NCBI GenBank assembly: GCA_022548915.1
Contig: JAKZES010000004.1
Coordinates: forward strand, 1-64,000
Source of the DNA: Verrucomicrobiaceae bacterium E54
Lineage (GTDB): Bacteria > Verrucomicrobiota > Verrucomicrobiia > Verrucomicrobiales > Akkermansiaceae
DNA: 64,000 nucleotides
Reading direction: 5' to 3'
The position numbers and the translations under genes were made by a program. Under the pieces are notes generated by a model, which was given only the letters and a program-made list of their open reading frames with translations, did no database searches and was not told the DNA's origin. Shown one piece after another: positions 1 through 7,774 of the stretch; the stretch's first letter is position 1; every line of letters starts with the position of its first letter.

Positions 1-35
1 TGATGAAATCGGCATCAGCCGGGCCGATTTCATCA
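1..35. repeat. 13-bp perfect inverted repeat downstream of hipA
   Basis: Arms TGATGAAATCGGC and GCCGATTTCATCA are perfectly complementary around a 9-nt loop. The structure starts at the first base of the window and ends 11 bp before the hipA stop, so it could act as a 3' stem-loop for the hipBA transcript. There is no obvious U-tract, so a factor-independent terminator is not shown. It may also be a REP-like palindrome. Confidence 0.5.
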
Positions 36-46
36 TCGGCGCTCCA

Positions 47-1273
47 TTACCACCTCGATGTCGGCATTTCAGTGGCCAACCGGGCGGCATGACCCTCCGG
101 CAGGCCCGCCGTGGCCGCAAATTCCGGCCAGCGCCGCACGACATCGATGACCCGGCCGATTTTTTCGTCGATCCGCCGGACCGACTGATCCCGGCCCAGT
201 CGGCGGAGATCGTCGGGCTTCAGCTCCGCATGGCGGCCATTCACGGCCGCGCTCCGGAGATTCGACGTGAGCGGATTGGAGGCAAAGGTCAGGTCGTAGG
301 CCGGACTCGGGTGCCACTGGTGTTCGGAGTCCATCAGGAAGGCGTGATTTCGCCCGTGATCATCGTCGTTGCCGACACTGACGTTGAACACCGCTCGAAG
401 GAAGAACTCATCGACCGCGGATTCTTCGGCACAAAGCATCCGCGCGAGATTCATCAGGTCGGCATAGTCCAGCCCGTCGCCGGGCGATGTGTGGGTCAGC
501 CCGCACCAGGTGTGGACGTGGAAACGCTGACCATCCAGGCGGTCGAATCGACGGGTGAGGAAATGCGCCCGCCCGCGCGCGTCGGTGAGAAGTCGGGTCT
601 CCGGCACGTGGATGCCTGCCGCAGCGGCCATCAGATGGCAGGCATGCTCTTCCCGCGTCTCCATCCCCTCCGCATCGAGCTGGAACTTGAGAAGCCAAGG
701 CGACGAGCCTTCAGGTGGGTTGCCGCCTCCGGGCCAGAGTGTGGCAAAGTCCTTGGAGAGGTGGACCAGTGCTTTGGGCTGGGCGCCCCCGGCCGTCATC
801 CCGGATCGAATCAGCTGGGTGATTCCTTCGGCGGGTTCACCGTCGTAAACCCGCCGCGCGGTATCCACCAGATCGGCCACATCGATGGCGACCTCGGAGC
901 GGAAATCCGGAGGCGCTTCGTCCGGCTCGTAGCCCAGCACCCCAATCCCATAGTCGCCTTGGGCGGCCAGCTTCTGCAGGGAGCCCACGCGCCGCCACGG
1001 AATGCCCTTCTCGTCAAAGAACCGCTTCAGCAACCGGGTGCCCCACCAATCGGGCATCGAGTCCTCGAACAAGCCGAACAGCGGCCCGAAGGCGGGAGTG
1101 GGCGTCGTGACCGAGCCCGGGGTGTTGGCCGGGAGGTAGATGGGCGAAAGCTCGATGCCACGTGCCGCCCACTCGGAATCAAATTCAAAAAAGACCCGGT
1201 GGTCGGGTGCCTCGAAGAGCCGGCCAATGACCGGTCCCTCCGGAATGCCCAGATGGCGGACGGTGAGCTTCAT
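47..1273 (-). CDS. hipA: HipA-like Ser/Thr kinase toxin
   Basis: A 408-residue protein of the HipA family, whose members are type II toxins that phosphorylate targets such as GltX and induce dormancy. The N-terminal HipA_N-type region covers roughly residues 1-110. A Gly-rich segment SGMTAGGAQPKA near residue 160 matches the ATP-binding region. The catalytic segment GNDDDHGRNHAF near residue 300 and the following YDLTF match the HipA_C active site. Its ATG overlaps the hipB stop by 4 bp (ATGA), giving the usual antitoxin-first operon. The predicted site of action is the cytoplasm. The substrate cannot be read from sequence. Family assignment is firm; toxicity is inferred. Confidence 0.88.
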   Translation of the reverse strand: MKLTVRHLGIPEGPVIGRLFEAPDHRVFFEFDSEWAARGIELSPIYLPANTPGSVTTPTPAFGPLFGLFEDSMPDWWGTRLLKRFFDEKGIPWRRVGSLQKLAAQGDYGIGVLGYEPDEAPPDFRSEVAIDVADLVDTARRVYDGEPAEGITQLIRSGMTAGGAQPKALVHLSKDFATLWPGGGNPPEGSSPWLLKFQLDAEGMETREEHACHLMAAAAGIHVPETRLLTDARGRAHFLTRRFDRLDGQRFHVHTWCGLTHTSPGDGLDYADLMNLARMLCAEESAVDEFFLRAVFNVSVGNDDDHGRNHAFLMDSEHQWHPSPAYDLTFASNPLTSNLRSAAVNGRHAELKPDDLRRLGRDQSVRRIDEKIGRVIDVVRRWPEFAATAGLPEGHAARLATEMPTSRW

Positions 1274-1575
1274 GATCTGATCGAGCCGCGGGTGGCCTTC
1301 TCAACCGCTTCGAGCGAGGCATAGGCAGGCGTCTCCGCGAAAAGCTCCCGCAGGCCGCCGTCGAGATTGAGGATCACCGCCACCTTCGCCAGGCGCTGCA
1401 GCGAGCCCTTGCCCTCACGCTCCAGCAGCTTGAGCGTCGAAAGGCTGATCCCCGACCGCTCGGCCAGCTCCGCCTGGGTCCAACCCCGGGCCTTGCGATG
1501 ATCGCGAATCCGGTGGCCAATCTGACGCGTCAAGTGAGTCGGGTTCCGTTGTTGAAAAGTCGATATTTTGTCCAC
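1270..1575 (-). CDS. hipB: HipB-like XRE antitoxin/autorepressor
   Basis: A 101-residue protein with an XRE helix-turn-helix (RDHRKARGWTQAELAERSGIS...) at about residues 22-75. Position and overlap with hipA identify it as the HipB-type antitoxin, which in this family neutralises HipA and represses the operon. The start used is GTG at 1573-1575. The first codons (GTGGACAAAATA) also form one arm of the upstream inverted repeat, so the repressor probably binds over its own start codon. Confidence 0.82.
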   Translation of the reverse strand: MDKISTFQQRNPTHLTRQIGHRIRDHRKARGWTQAELAERSGISLSTLKLLEREGKGSLQRLAKVAVILNLDGGLRELFAETPAYASLEAVEKATRGSIRS

Positions 1576-1607
1576 AAAAGCTCAATAAGGGCAAAATAGA
1601 CAAAATA
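1564..1607. promoter_or_regulatory. Candidate hipB operator
   Basis: Two 9-bp arms, TATTTTGTC (1564-1572) and GACAAAATA (1599-1607), are perfect inverted repeats separated by 26 bp. They flank and include the hipB GTG start. The spacing of about 35 bp between arm centres resembles paired sites for a dimeric HipB-type repressor. The assignment rests on position and symmetry only. Confidence 0.5.
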
Positions 1608-1623
1608 CAAGCTCTTATGGAGC

Positions 1624-1766
1624 GCGCGACGCTGTCGCGCATCGCTGGGCTCGAGGTGTTCTTTTCCCGGCAAGGGTCGAAAGGCGGTCGCTGCCTGCCT
1701 TTCCGGGAGTTTGAGCCGTGGGGAAGATTCGGGACTTCTTGGGTTCGCGGGGAGCGACGGCGTCGC
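1624..1766. repeat. Two REP-like palindromes between hipB and rarA
   Basis: GCGCGAC-GCT-GTCGCGC (1624-1640) and GCGAC-GGC-GTCGC (1754-1766) are short perfect stem-loops with a GAC(NNN)GTC core, in the 197-bp gap that also carries the hipB promoter side and the rarA 3' end. Another palindrome with the same GAC(GCT)GTC core lies inside the DUF1016 gene. No gene is visible in the gap. Confidence 0.45.
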
Positions 1767-1772
1767 GCGTTC

Positions 1773-3131
1773 TTACCGCTCCATCTGCTGCCGCCAGTAG
1801 TCGAGGCGCTCCTTGATCCGCTTCTCGAGGCCGTTCTCGGTGGGCGTGTAGTATTTCCGGCCCTCGGGCAGGTAGGCCTGGGGGACGTAGCCCCCCTCGT
1901 AGTCGTGGGAGTAAAGATACTGGAGTTTCTCGTCTTCCGTTCCGCTGGCGGACGCCAGCTTTTTCCGGGTCTTGGTGCGCAGGTGCTCCGGTACCGCCAG
2001 CGTCCGGCCCTTTTCGATGTCCTTCATCGCGGCACCGAGGGCGGCGTAGGCGCTGTTCGATTTCGGTGCCGTGGCGAGGTAGACGGTGGCGTGGGCCAGC
2101 GGGATGCGGCCCTCGGGCATGCCGATGAACTCAAAGGCCTGGTGGGCGTCCATCGCCACCCGCAGGGCGTTGGAGTCCGCCAGACCGATGTCCTCGCTTG
2201 CCGAAATCACCAACCGGCGGGCGATGAAGCGGGGGTCCTCGCCGGCGTGGAGCATTTTTGCCAGCCAGTAGAGGGCGGCATCGGGGTCCGAGCCACGGAT
2301 GGACTTGATGAAGGCCGAGGCGGTGTCGTAGTGGGCGTCGCCATCCGCATCGTAGGCAATCGCCTTGCGCTGGATGCTCTCTTCGGCGACCGCCAGACTC
2401 AGGTGGATCGTGCCATCCCCCGCGGGAGGCGTGGTCAGGACCGACAACTCCAGCGCCGTCAGGGCTTTTCGGACGTCGCCGTCGGACATCTCCGCCAGGT
2501 GCCTCAGGGCCTCCGATTCAGCCTCGATCGCCATCGAGCCAAAGCCGCGATCCGAATCCGATATCGCCCGCTCCAACAATTGAATCAAGCATTCGCTTGA
2601 AACAGATTCAAGCTGAAAGATCTGGGAGCGGGACACCAGCGGCGAGTTGACGTAAAAGTAGGGATTATGGGTGGTTGCGCCGATGAAACGAACGGTTGCT
2701 TTCTCAATGTGAGGCAGCAGCACGTCCTGCTGGGACTTGTTGAAACGGTGGATCTCATCAATAAACAAAACGGTCGTTTGGTTGCGGAGATCGCGGTAGG
2801 TGCGTGCCTGATCGATCTTGGCGCGGATTTCGGCGACGTTGGACTCGACGCCATTCAGTGCCTCGAAGCGGGATCCGGTCGTGCGGGCGATGACGTGGGC
2901 GAGGGTGGTCTTTCCGGTGCCCGGGGGGCCGTGGAAGATCAGCGAGGTGAAGCGGTCGGACTCGATCGCCCGGCGCAGCAGCTTGCCTTGGCCGAGGATG
3001 TGGTCCTGTCCGAGGATCTCGTCGAGCGTGCGCGGGCGCATCCGCGCGGCGAGCGGTTCATCGGCGGAGGCCTCGCGGGGTCTCGAGGGTTCCGCGTCGC
3101 TGGCGAAGAGGTCGGCCACGGGATGATTCAA
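1773..3131 (-). CDS. rarA: Replication-associated recombination protein A (RarA/MgsA AAA+ ATPase)
   Basis: A 452-residue AAA+ ATPase of the RarA/WRNIP1 family, acting at stalled replication forks and related to clamp-loader proteins. Visible features are the RPRTLDEILGQ entry motif, Walker A GPPGTGKTT near residue 70, Walker B LFIDEIHRFNKSQQD near residue 125, and a sensor-1 region GATTHNPYFYVNSPLVSR. The C-terminal part matches the family tetramerisation region. It is divergent from the carbonic anhydrase gene, with a 44-bp gap between starts. Length and motifs are typical. Confidence 0.95.
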   Translation of the reverse strand: MNHPVADLFASDAEPSRPREASADEPLAARMRPRTLDEILGQDHILGQGKLLRRAIESDRFTSLIFHGPPGTGKTTLAHVIARTTGSRFEALNGVESNVAEIRAKIDQARTYRDLRNQTTVLFIDEIHRFNKSQQDVLLPHIEKATVRFIGATTHNPYFYVNSPLVSRSQIFQLESVSSECLIQLLERAISDSDRGFGSMAIEAESEALRHLAEMSDGDVRKALTALELSVLTTPPAGDGTIHLSLAVAEESIQRKAIAYDADGDAHYDTASAFIKSIRGSDPDAALYWLAKMLHAGEDPRFIARRLVISASEDIGLADSNALRVAMDAHQAFEFIGMPEGRIPLAHATVYLATAPKSNSAYAALGAAMKDIEKGRTLAVPEHLRTKTRKKLASASGTEDEKLQYLYSHDYEGGYVPQAYLPEGRKYYTPTENGLEKRIKERLDYWRQQMER

Positions 3132-3175
3132 GATTGGAGATTGCCCGATGACGATTTCGGAATTGGGATTTCGGC

Positions 3176-3826
3176 ATGCAGACGCTGAAGCACCTCCTGG
3201 AAAAGAATCGTGAGTGGGCTGCGGGCCAGCTCGAGGAGGATCCCGGTTTCTTCAGTCGTCTGGTCGCCCAGCAGAACCCCGAGTACCTCTGGATCGGGTG
3301 CTCCGACAGCCGCGTGCCCGCCAATCAGATCACCGGCCTCGCGCCCGGCGAGGTCTTCGTCCACCGCAACGTGGCCAACGTGGTCGTGCAAACGGATTTC
3401 AGCATGCTTTCCGTGCTCCAGTACGCCGTGGACGTCCTCAAGGTCCGCCACGTCATCGTTTGCGGGCACTACGGCTGCGGCGGCGTGCAGGCGGCGCTCG
3501 AGACCGTGCCGCACGGAATCATCGACAATTGGCTGCGCCACATCCGCAACATCGCGCGCCGGAGGGCGGACGAACTCCAGGACCTCGAACCCGCCGAGCG
3601 GATCGACCGCCTGTGCGAGCTCAACGTGCTGGCCAATGCCGAGAACATCGCCCGCTCGACCATCGTCGAGGATGCGTGGGACCGCGGCCAGCAGGTCGGC
3701 GTCCACAGCTGGATCTACGACCTCGGCAACGGCCTGATCAAGCCGCTCGCGCCGTCGATCAATCACGCCGTTTTCGACCCGGCGGTGTTCCGCGGGCCGG
3801 ATGCCGGAAAATTGCCGGTTGAATAA
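3176..3826 (+). CDS. can: Beta-carbonic anhydrase
   Basis: A 216-residue zinc enzyme interconverting CO2 and bicarbonate. Zinc ligands and the catalytic dyad are visible: C42 and D44-x-R46 in CSDSR, then H98 and C101 in GHYGCGG. The residues between (VFVHRNVANVV) are typical of the plant/bacterial beta class. It is cytoplasmic, with no signal peptide. It is followed 38 bp later by ssrA. The start ATG lies just outside rarA, so the two genes likely share a bidirectional promoter region. Confidence 0.95.
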   Translation: MQTLKHLLEKNREWAAGQLEEDPGFFSRLVAQQNPEYLWIGCSDSRVPANQITGLAPGEVFVHRNVANVVVQTDFSMLSVLQYAVDVLKVRHVIVCGHYGCGGVQAALETVPHGIIDNWLRHIRNIARRRADELQDLEPAERIDRLCELNVLANAENIARSTIVEDAWDRGQQVGVHSWIYDLGNGLIKPLAPSINHAVFDPAVFRGPDAGKLPVE

Positions 3827-3864
3827 TCGGCGGGGCAGGGGCATCTTGCGCCGACTCAGCAAAC

Positions 3865-4219
3865 GGGGGCGTTCTGGTTTCGACGGGATGTTCGACGAGC
3901 TGGCTGCACGTGGAGGTTGATCGGTTGGCCTCCTAAAAAGCCGATCAAACAGAATAATTGCAGACTCTAACGAGCTCGCACTTGCTGCTTAATTGACGGC
4001 AACGTCTGAACCCTGATGCCTGTTAAGGGGGAAGGCGACCAACCAACAGGCTGGCTGGCGGACCGGGCGACCGGGTCCGGCGGTGAGATTCAACAGGACG
4101 CTAGGGTGGGGGACGCGGCTGACGGGCTGATCCCATCCGAAGCAACGAGTGTCAGCTAAACGTGTAGATGCCAGCACTGAAGGCATTTCGGACAGGGGTT
4201 CGACTCCCCTCGCCTCCAC
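3865..4219 (+). ncRNA. ssrA: tmRNA (transfer-messenger RNA), host gene of the integrated element
   Basis: The 5' end GGGGGCGTTCTGGTTTCGAC and the 3' T-arm/acceptor GGTTCGACTCCCCTCGCCTCC are diagnostic. GGGGGCG (3865-3871) pairs with CGCCTCC (4211-4217) to form the acceptor stem. The tag reading frame starts at GCA 3960 and reads ADSNELALAA followed by TAA (3990-3992), a standard proteolysis tag ending in ALAA. The last 21 bp are the attL core. After the acceptor stem the DNA reads ACTTTT here, but ACCATT at attR, so integration removed the encoded 3' CCA and maturation now depends on CCA addition. tmRNA with SmpB rescues stalled ribosomes. Confidence 0.95.
4199..4219 (+). repeat. attL: attL: 21-bp core at the 3' end of ssrA
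   Basis: The 21-bp segment beginning TTCGACTCCCCTCGCC and ending CTCCAC is repeated exactly at 37717-37737. It covers the T-arm and acceptor stem of tmRNA, a classical site for tyrosine integrases. Identity stops on both sides (GG versus GC to the left, TTTT versus CATT to the right), fixing the core length. Confidence 0.92.
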
Positions 4220-4396
4220 TTTTCTTTCCTTTTGATTTTGAGTTACTTACGGACCGGGGTTGTGGTCTGATCGGCACTTTCAAAAGGATTTCAAAAAATC
4301 AGGCCCGAATTTGGGGGTCTCCCGGGCACCTGTCGAAGCGGTCATTCAGATCCATTAGTCGGCAATCCTGCTCGCCAGTCGCCAGCGGGTTGAGCT

Positions 4397-4795
4397 TCAG
4401 GAAATGGCTCCGAGCGCTCCCTGATCGAAGGTGCCGTTTTTGCAGGATGGACACCTTCGGCCGGCGAGCTTCGCCACGTCGACGAGAGCGGAGCTGCCGC
4501 ACTCGGTGCACGTGAGTTCGTCGCGGTCGGGATCCCGCTTCACGATCTCGAGGCAGGCTTCGCAGAGGTAGTCGGATTCGTTTCCGCCACGCTCCTTCAC
4601 GACCTGCTCGATCTCGTTGGCGGTTGGTGGATGGCCGAGGATGTCGGCGACGATCTCCTCGAGTTCCTGTTCGCCCCCGGGGTGGTAGAAGTGGTGGCGC
4701 TCTCCGTCCGGTCCTTGGACGTACGGATTCCCGTCATCCCAGGAGTCGACCGTGAAGTCGCAGCTGGGACAGGTGTAGCTGGTGCAGGACGCCAT
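4397..4795 (-). CDS. Hypothetical zinc-ribbon protein
   Basis: A 132-residue protein with four Cys pairs: CPSC near the N-terminus, CEAC in the middle, then CTEC and CPSC near the C-terminus. This suggests two zinc-ribbon modules, the second formed by the C-terminal pairs. A mostly helical acidic stretch (EQELEEIVADIL...) lies between. I do not recognise a named family. It is the first gene inside attL, on the minus strand. About 180 bp between the att core and its stop holds no gene. Confidence 0.6.
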   Translation of the reverse strand: MASCTSYTCPSCDFTVDSWDDGNPYVQGPDGERHHFYHPGGEQELEEIVADILGHPPTANEIEQVVKERGGNESDYLCEACLEIVKRDPDRDELTCTECGSSALVDVAKLAGRRCPSCKNGTFDQGALGAIS

Positions 4796-5219
4796 TGGGT
4801 TGATCGAGTGTTGGGATCCTTCAGGCCAACCGGAGGCCCTTGGAAGTCGTCATCGCCGGGCTAATCGGGGCGGCCGAGTGGGTCATTTTTACGCAAGATT
4901 CGCGCTGCGGAAAAAGCCATTGAGAAGATGACCTCTCAAAAATCATGCTTTTTCGGAGATTTTGTGCATTCGATCTGGATAGGAATTGTTCCCACCAAGG
5001 AGGCCAAAACCCGAAGGGCCAGAGGCTGCAATTCGTTGTAGATCAGGCATCAACAGAGAATTGAAAATACACGAATGGAGCAGCCAGTGGTCGAAGCTGC
5101 TGCCACATCGGATCCAAGAACCGATTGAGGAGACCGCTTTCAGGCTCCCAGGAGGCACATATTCTGGAAGAGCGTCACGAAGCTGCCTTGAAGCGGTGGG
5201 ATTGGTTTGCATCATTCGG
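4796..5219. other. Gap without a convincing gene
   Basis: About 420 bp with locally lower GC than the neighbours. The ORFs listed here on both strands start with non-ATG codons or have low-complexity composition, and I do not accept them. It probably contains the promoter of the zinc-ribbon gene (minus strand). No repeat or RNA signature was recognised. Confidence 0.4.
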
Positions 5220-5528
5220 CTACTCCGAAGCGAAGGCAGCCCAAGTCACCCGCCAGTTGTTTTCGCACGCAATCTTTGCGGTGAGTTTGTGACCGCCCGG
5301 AGGAAACCTGAGGTTGATGCGGAATCCGGACTTGCTGGGGTGGTAGATGGCTGATGCCCCCTCGGCCACCCAGTGCTGGGAGTCGCCTGCCAGCGAACAG
5401 ACGTAGACGGGGGCGGCTTCCAGGTGCTCGAGTCCGGTGGCGACCTGGACGAAGATCTGCCCTTCCTGATCGGGGTGATCTTTCCAGTCGGAGGGGCAGG
5501 AGGAACCGGCGGCGATGGCGACAGACAT
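5220..5528 (-). CDS. Hypothetical protein, 102 aa
   Basis: A small protein of unknown family with a balanced, protein-like composition. It contains the segments FVQVATGLEHLEAAPVYV and a C-terminal beta-rich part (GFRINLRFPPGGHKLTAKI). It has no signal peptide, membrane segment or metal motif. It is preceded on the minus strand by a GC-rich hairpin and T-run (5592-5623), so it is probably transcribed from its own promoter. Confidence 0.5.
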   Translation of the reverse strand: MSVAIAAGSSCPSDWKDHPDQEGQIFVQVATGLEHLEAAPVYVCSLAGDSQHWVAEGASAIYHPSKSGFRINLRFPPGGHKLTAKIACENNWRVTWAAFASE

Positions 5529-5591
5529 GTTCCTACCTTGCGGAGCGGTGTGGTGTGTCGGCGAGCCAATTCCCGGCTGCTGACCGCTAAG

Positions 5592-5623
5592 AAAAAGAAC
5601 CCGCCCCGGCCGGGGCCGGGGCG
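5592..5623 (-). terminator. Intrinsic terminator, minus strand
   Basis: CGCCCCGGCC-GG-GGCCGGGGCG is a perfect 10-bp stem. Read on the minus strand it is followed closely by GGGTTCTTTTTC, giving a U-rich tail. It lies just after the stop of the membrane protein gene ending at 5640. Confidence 0.7.
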
Positions 5624-5639
5624 AGCTCTTGGGACGGGA

Positions 5640-6143
5640 TCAGTTGTAATGCTCGTAGGGGTGGTGGCGATCTGGTCGCCGGGTAGCCCGATGCCGTTGG
5701 ATCAGCTTCACCACCAGGAAGGCGGTGGCCAGAGCCAGGACGATCGGCGGCATGGCCGAGACTGCGGTGGTGATGTTGGTCAGCGAGGTGCTGACCAGAC
5801 CGCTCCACGATTCCAGGCCGGCGAGAAGTGCCGTCACGGGTGGGATGATGAGCACGGCAGCGACGGTCAGGACGACAGCCAACCACAGGCTCACCCGGAT
5901 CCACTCCCGGAGGAATCCACTCGGTGAGAGCCAGTGCTCGGCTCTCAACAGATTGTAACGCACCACCTCGGCGGAGCGCTCCGGCCATCGGAGTCGGTCG
6001 AGCTGGGCGATGATCACGGGCCTGGCCACCGGGGCCGGCCTCCAGACCTGCCGAGCGAGTTGGAACACCGGCCGGCCGGGTGGCCCGAGCGGTGCCGGCT
6101 CTTCGGGCACCGGCTTGCCGGGATCAGGAGGTAGCGCTTGCAT
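5640..6143 (-). CDS. Hypothetical two-TM membrane protein
   Basis: 167 residues from the ATG at 6143. A longer start at 6197 would overlap the upstream lipoprotein gene by 74 bp, so I prefer the inner start, preceded by GGGGAGAG. A Pro-rich N-terminus is followed by two hydrophobic helices (VSLWLAVVLTVAAVLIIPPVTALL and PPIVLALATAFLVVKLI) and a basic C-terminus. The spacer between the helices is Ser/Thr-rich. Family unknown. It overlaps the lipoprotein gene by 20 bp, suggesting co-translation and a joint role at the envelope. Confidence 0.6.
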   Translation of the reverse strand: MQALPPDPGKPVPEEPAPLGPPGRPVFQLARQVWRPAPVARPVIIAQLDRLRWPERSAEVVRYNLLRAEHWLSPSGFLREWIRVSLWLAVVLTVAAVLIIPPVTALLAGLESWSGLVSTSLTNITTAVSAMPPIVLALATAFLVVKLIQRHRATRRPDRHHPYEHYN

Positions 6144-6486
6144 GGCTGCTCTCCCCCCTTGAGCTGGATCCGATTGCTGTTCCTCCGACAAAGGCAATCA
6201 CGGTGACGAAGGCCAGACCCAGGGCGGCCAACTGCCATCGGCCCTTGCCCATGGTTGCCTTCTCGACCTTGGCCTCTGCCTCTTGGACTTCGGCTTTGGC
6301 TTCTTCGACCTTGGCTTCGGCTTGTTGTCGGAGCTGGCGTTCGGCCTTCACTCGATCCTCGATCACGCTAACCGGACTGGCACCCGGCGAACGCGGTGGT
6401 GGTGGTGCGCCTCCGCTGGATTCATCACAGCTGCTCAGCAGAAATGCGGTCAGCAGGAGGAGCACGGTATTGATGATGGTCTTCAT
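6124..6486 (-). CDS. Small lipoprotein with coiled coil and C-terminal TM helix
   Basis: A 120-residue protein. The N-terminal signal MKTIINTVLLLLTAFLLSSC has a lipobox (LLSSC). An Ala/Glu/Lys-rich coiled coil follows (about residues 45-78), then a hydrophobic helix (LAALGLAFVTVIAFVGGTAIG) and a Ser-rich tail. AAAGGAGG lies 8-10 bp before the ATG, a canonical Shine-Dalgarno sequence. It could be an Rz1/spanin-like or superinfection-exclusion protein, but no homology is claimed. It is translationally overlapped with the downstream membrane protein. Confidence 0.65.
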   Translation of the reverse strand: MKTIINTVLLLLTAFLLSSCDESSGGAPPPPRSPGASPVSVIEDRVKAERQLRQQAEAKVEEAKAEVQEAEAKVEKATMGKGRWQLAALGLAFVTVIAFVGGTAIGSSSRGESSHASATS

Positions 6487-6499
6487 GGTGCTCCTCCTT

Positions 6500-7303
6500 T
6501 CAGTTGGCGAGTCCGACGACGCCGTCGCAAAGCCCGTGGAGGGCTTCGCTGCGGGCGAGTGTCAGGCTCGGGTTTTGGCCCTTGTAGACCTCGGTGAAGG
6601 CGTTGAAGAGGCTCCAGACCGTTCGTGGCCTGAAGGCCGCGTGACTCGGCTCTCTCCATTCGTGGACGACGTCCGGCACCTGCATCGGCGTGATCGCCCC
6701 GCAGTCGGTGGCCCGAATGACGAGGTCGTGAACCTCCCAATCGGCGAGGGGCCGATCCCGGTAGGCGTCAATGCGTCGATCCAGACCGCGGAAGCGATCC
6801 CCAAGACGACCGACGGCACGGGCCGTCAGATGCCTCAGGTCACGGTAGGCGAAGCGGGTGTGCTTGCGGCTGATTTTCACCTCGCCGGAGAAAGCGAGGT
6901 TGTCGCAGGTGAAGACCGAGGTGCCCGCCACGAGTCCGGCCGGGAAGGTCTTGTCGTGGCTGTTCCGCAGGCCGACGACCCAGGCGTAGTCACGCTCGGG
7001 TGTGTCGGGCTGGCGAACCTCCATCACGCCGAAGTAGCGTCGGCCCTCGTGGGAGAGGGCGTGGCTTTCGCGGCCGATCTGGAAGCCGGCGGTTTCGAGC
7101 TGGGTCTGGACTTCCTCCAGCAACGCCCGATGGGCGAGTGGATACCAGGTGGTGGTGCCCCTTGGGGTGGGCACGGCATTGAGGGTGGGCCGGTCGACGA
7201 GTTCCGCCCCGCAGTGGAGCAGCATTCCGGCGACGGGCCTTTCGATGGGTGGATCGACGATCTCGTATGGCACGGGAACGTCGGGATTCATCAGTTCAGT
7301 CAT
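6500..7303 (-). CDS. DUF932 (phage/plasmid-like) protein
   Basis: A 267-residue protein with the DUF932 signature region VVGLRNSHDKTFPAGLVAGTSVFTCDNLAFSGE (quoted in parts: VVGLRNSHDK, CDNLAFSGE). DUF932 proteins are common on plasmids, phages and integrative elements. Their biochemical role is not established. The ATG at 7303 has no Shine-Dalgarno. It is preceded by an A/C-rich leader (ACCAACAACCAGCC) and a GC-rich hairpin, like three other genes of this element. Confidence 0.8.
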   Translation of the reverse strand: MTELMNPDVPVPYEIVDPPIERPVAGMLLHCGAELVDRPTLNAVPTPRGTTTWYPLAHRALLEEVQTQLETAGFQIGRESHALSHEGRRYFGVMEVRQPDTPERDYAWVVGLRNSHDKTFPAGLVAGTSVFTCDNLAFSGEVKISRKHTRFAYRDLRHLTARAVGRLGDRFRGLDRRIDAYRDRPLADWEVHDLVIRATDCGAITPMQVPDVVHEWREPSHAAFRPRTVWSLFNAFTEVYKGQNPSLTLARSEALHGLCDGVVGLAN

Positions 7304-7774
7304 TTGGTTTGGCTGGTTGTTGGTTTCTAGGAATGCACGAAGGGCGGCCCCGGAAACCGGAGCCGCCCTTGGTGCGGAGAATCAGAGTCTGGCCGAAAAG
7401 CTTCCGCCTTGAGCCATCAAAGGAGATGAGGAAAGCTGGAACAGCTGCTGAGGAACCCATGTGCTACCACTTCCGACGCCCGTCACCTCCAATGGTCGGG
7501 ATGCTCCGAGCCTGTATCGTCGCCCAAGGCGGGATGGACGTGGGCGTGGTGACGAGTAAGCTGCAATTAGGCAACGCCCATGAACCGCACCTCACGCCTC
7601 GGCATCAAAGCCCGTGTCTAGCCCTGACCCCCCTGAGTTTTGAGCTCAACCCGGATAAAGCCTTTTTAGGCCTCCTTCGTGCAGGGCAAGCCGATCAACC
7701 TCGGTTCAATCGGTCCAACTGAAGCGGAACTATTGTCGCAAGAAAGCCAAAGCATTTTACCACTACGAATCTTC
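7304..7774. other. Intergenic region with GC hairpin (7340-7370)
   Basis: This is a divergent gap between the DUF932 gene and the DUF2321-nuclease gene. It holds the perfect stem AAGGGCGGC/GCCGCCCTT (7340-7370) with an inner CCGG/CCGG stem, placed in the DUF932 5' leader. The ORF at 7249-7722 runs from the DUF932 start into low-complexity sequence and I do not accept it. No other gene is seen. Confidence 0.45.

Noticed and set aside
89-1324. Long plus-strand ORF opposite hipA
   Set aside because: High-GC antisense shadow of the clearly recognisable HipA protein.
4943-5354. Two ORFs (minus 4943-5215, plus 4986-5354)
   Set aside because: Low-complexity composition, no plausible ribosome site, mutually overlapping; no reason to prefer either.
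7249-7722. 157-aa plus-strand ORF in the DUF932/DUF2321 gap
   Set aside because: Its 5' part overlaps the DUF932 start and leader hairpin and its composition is irregular.
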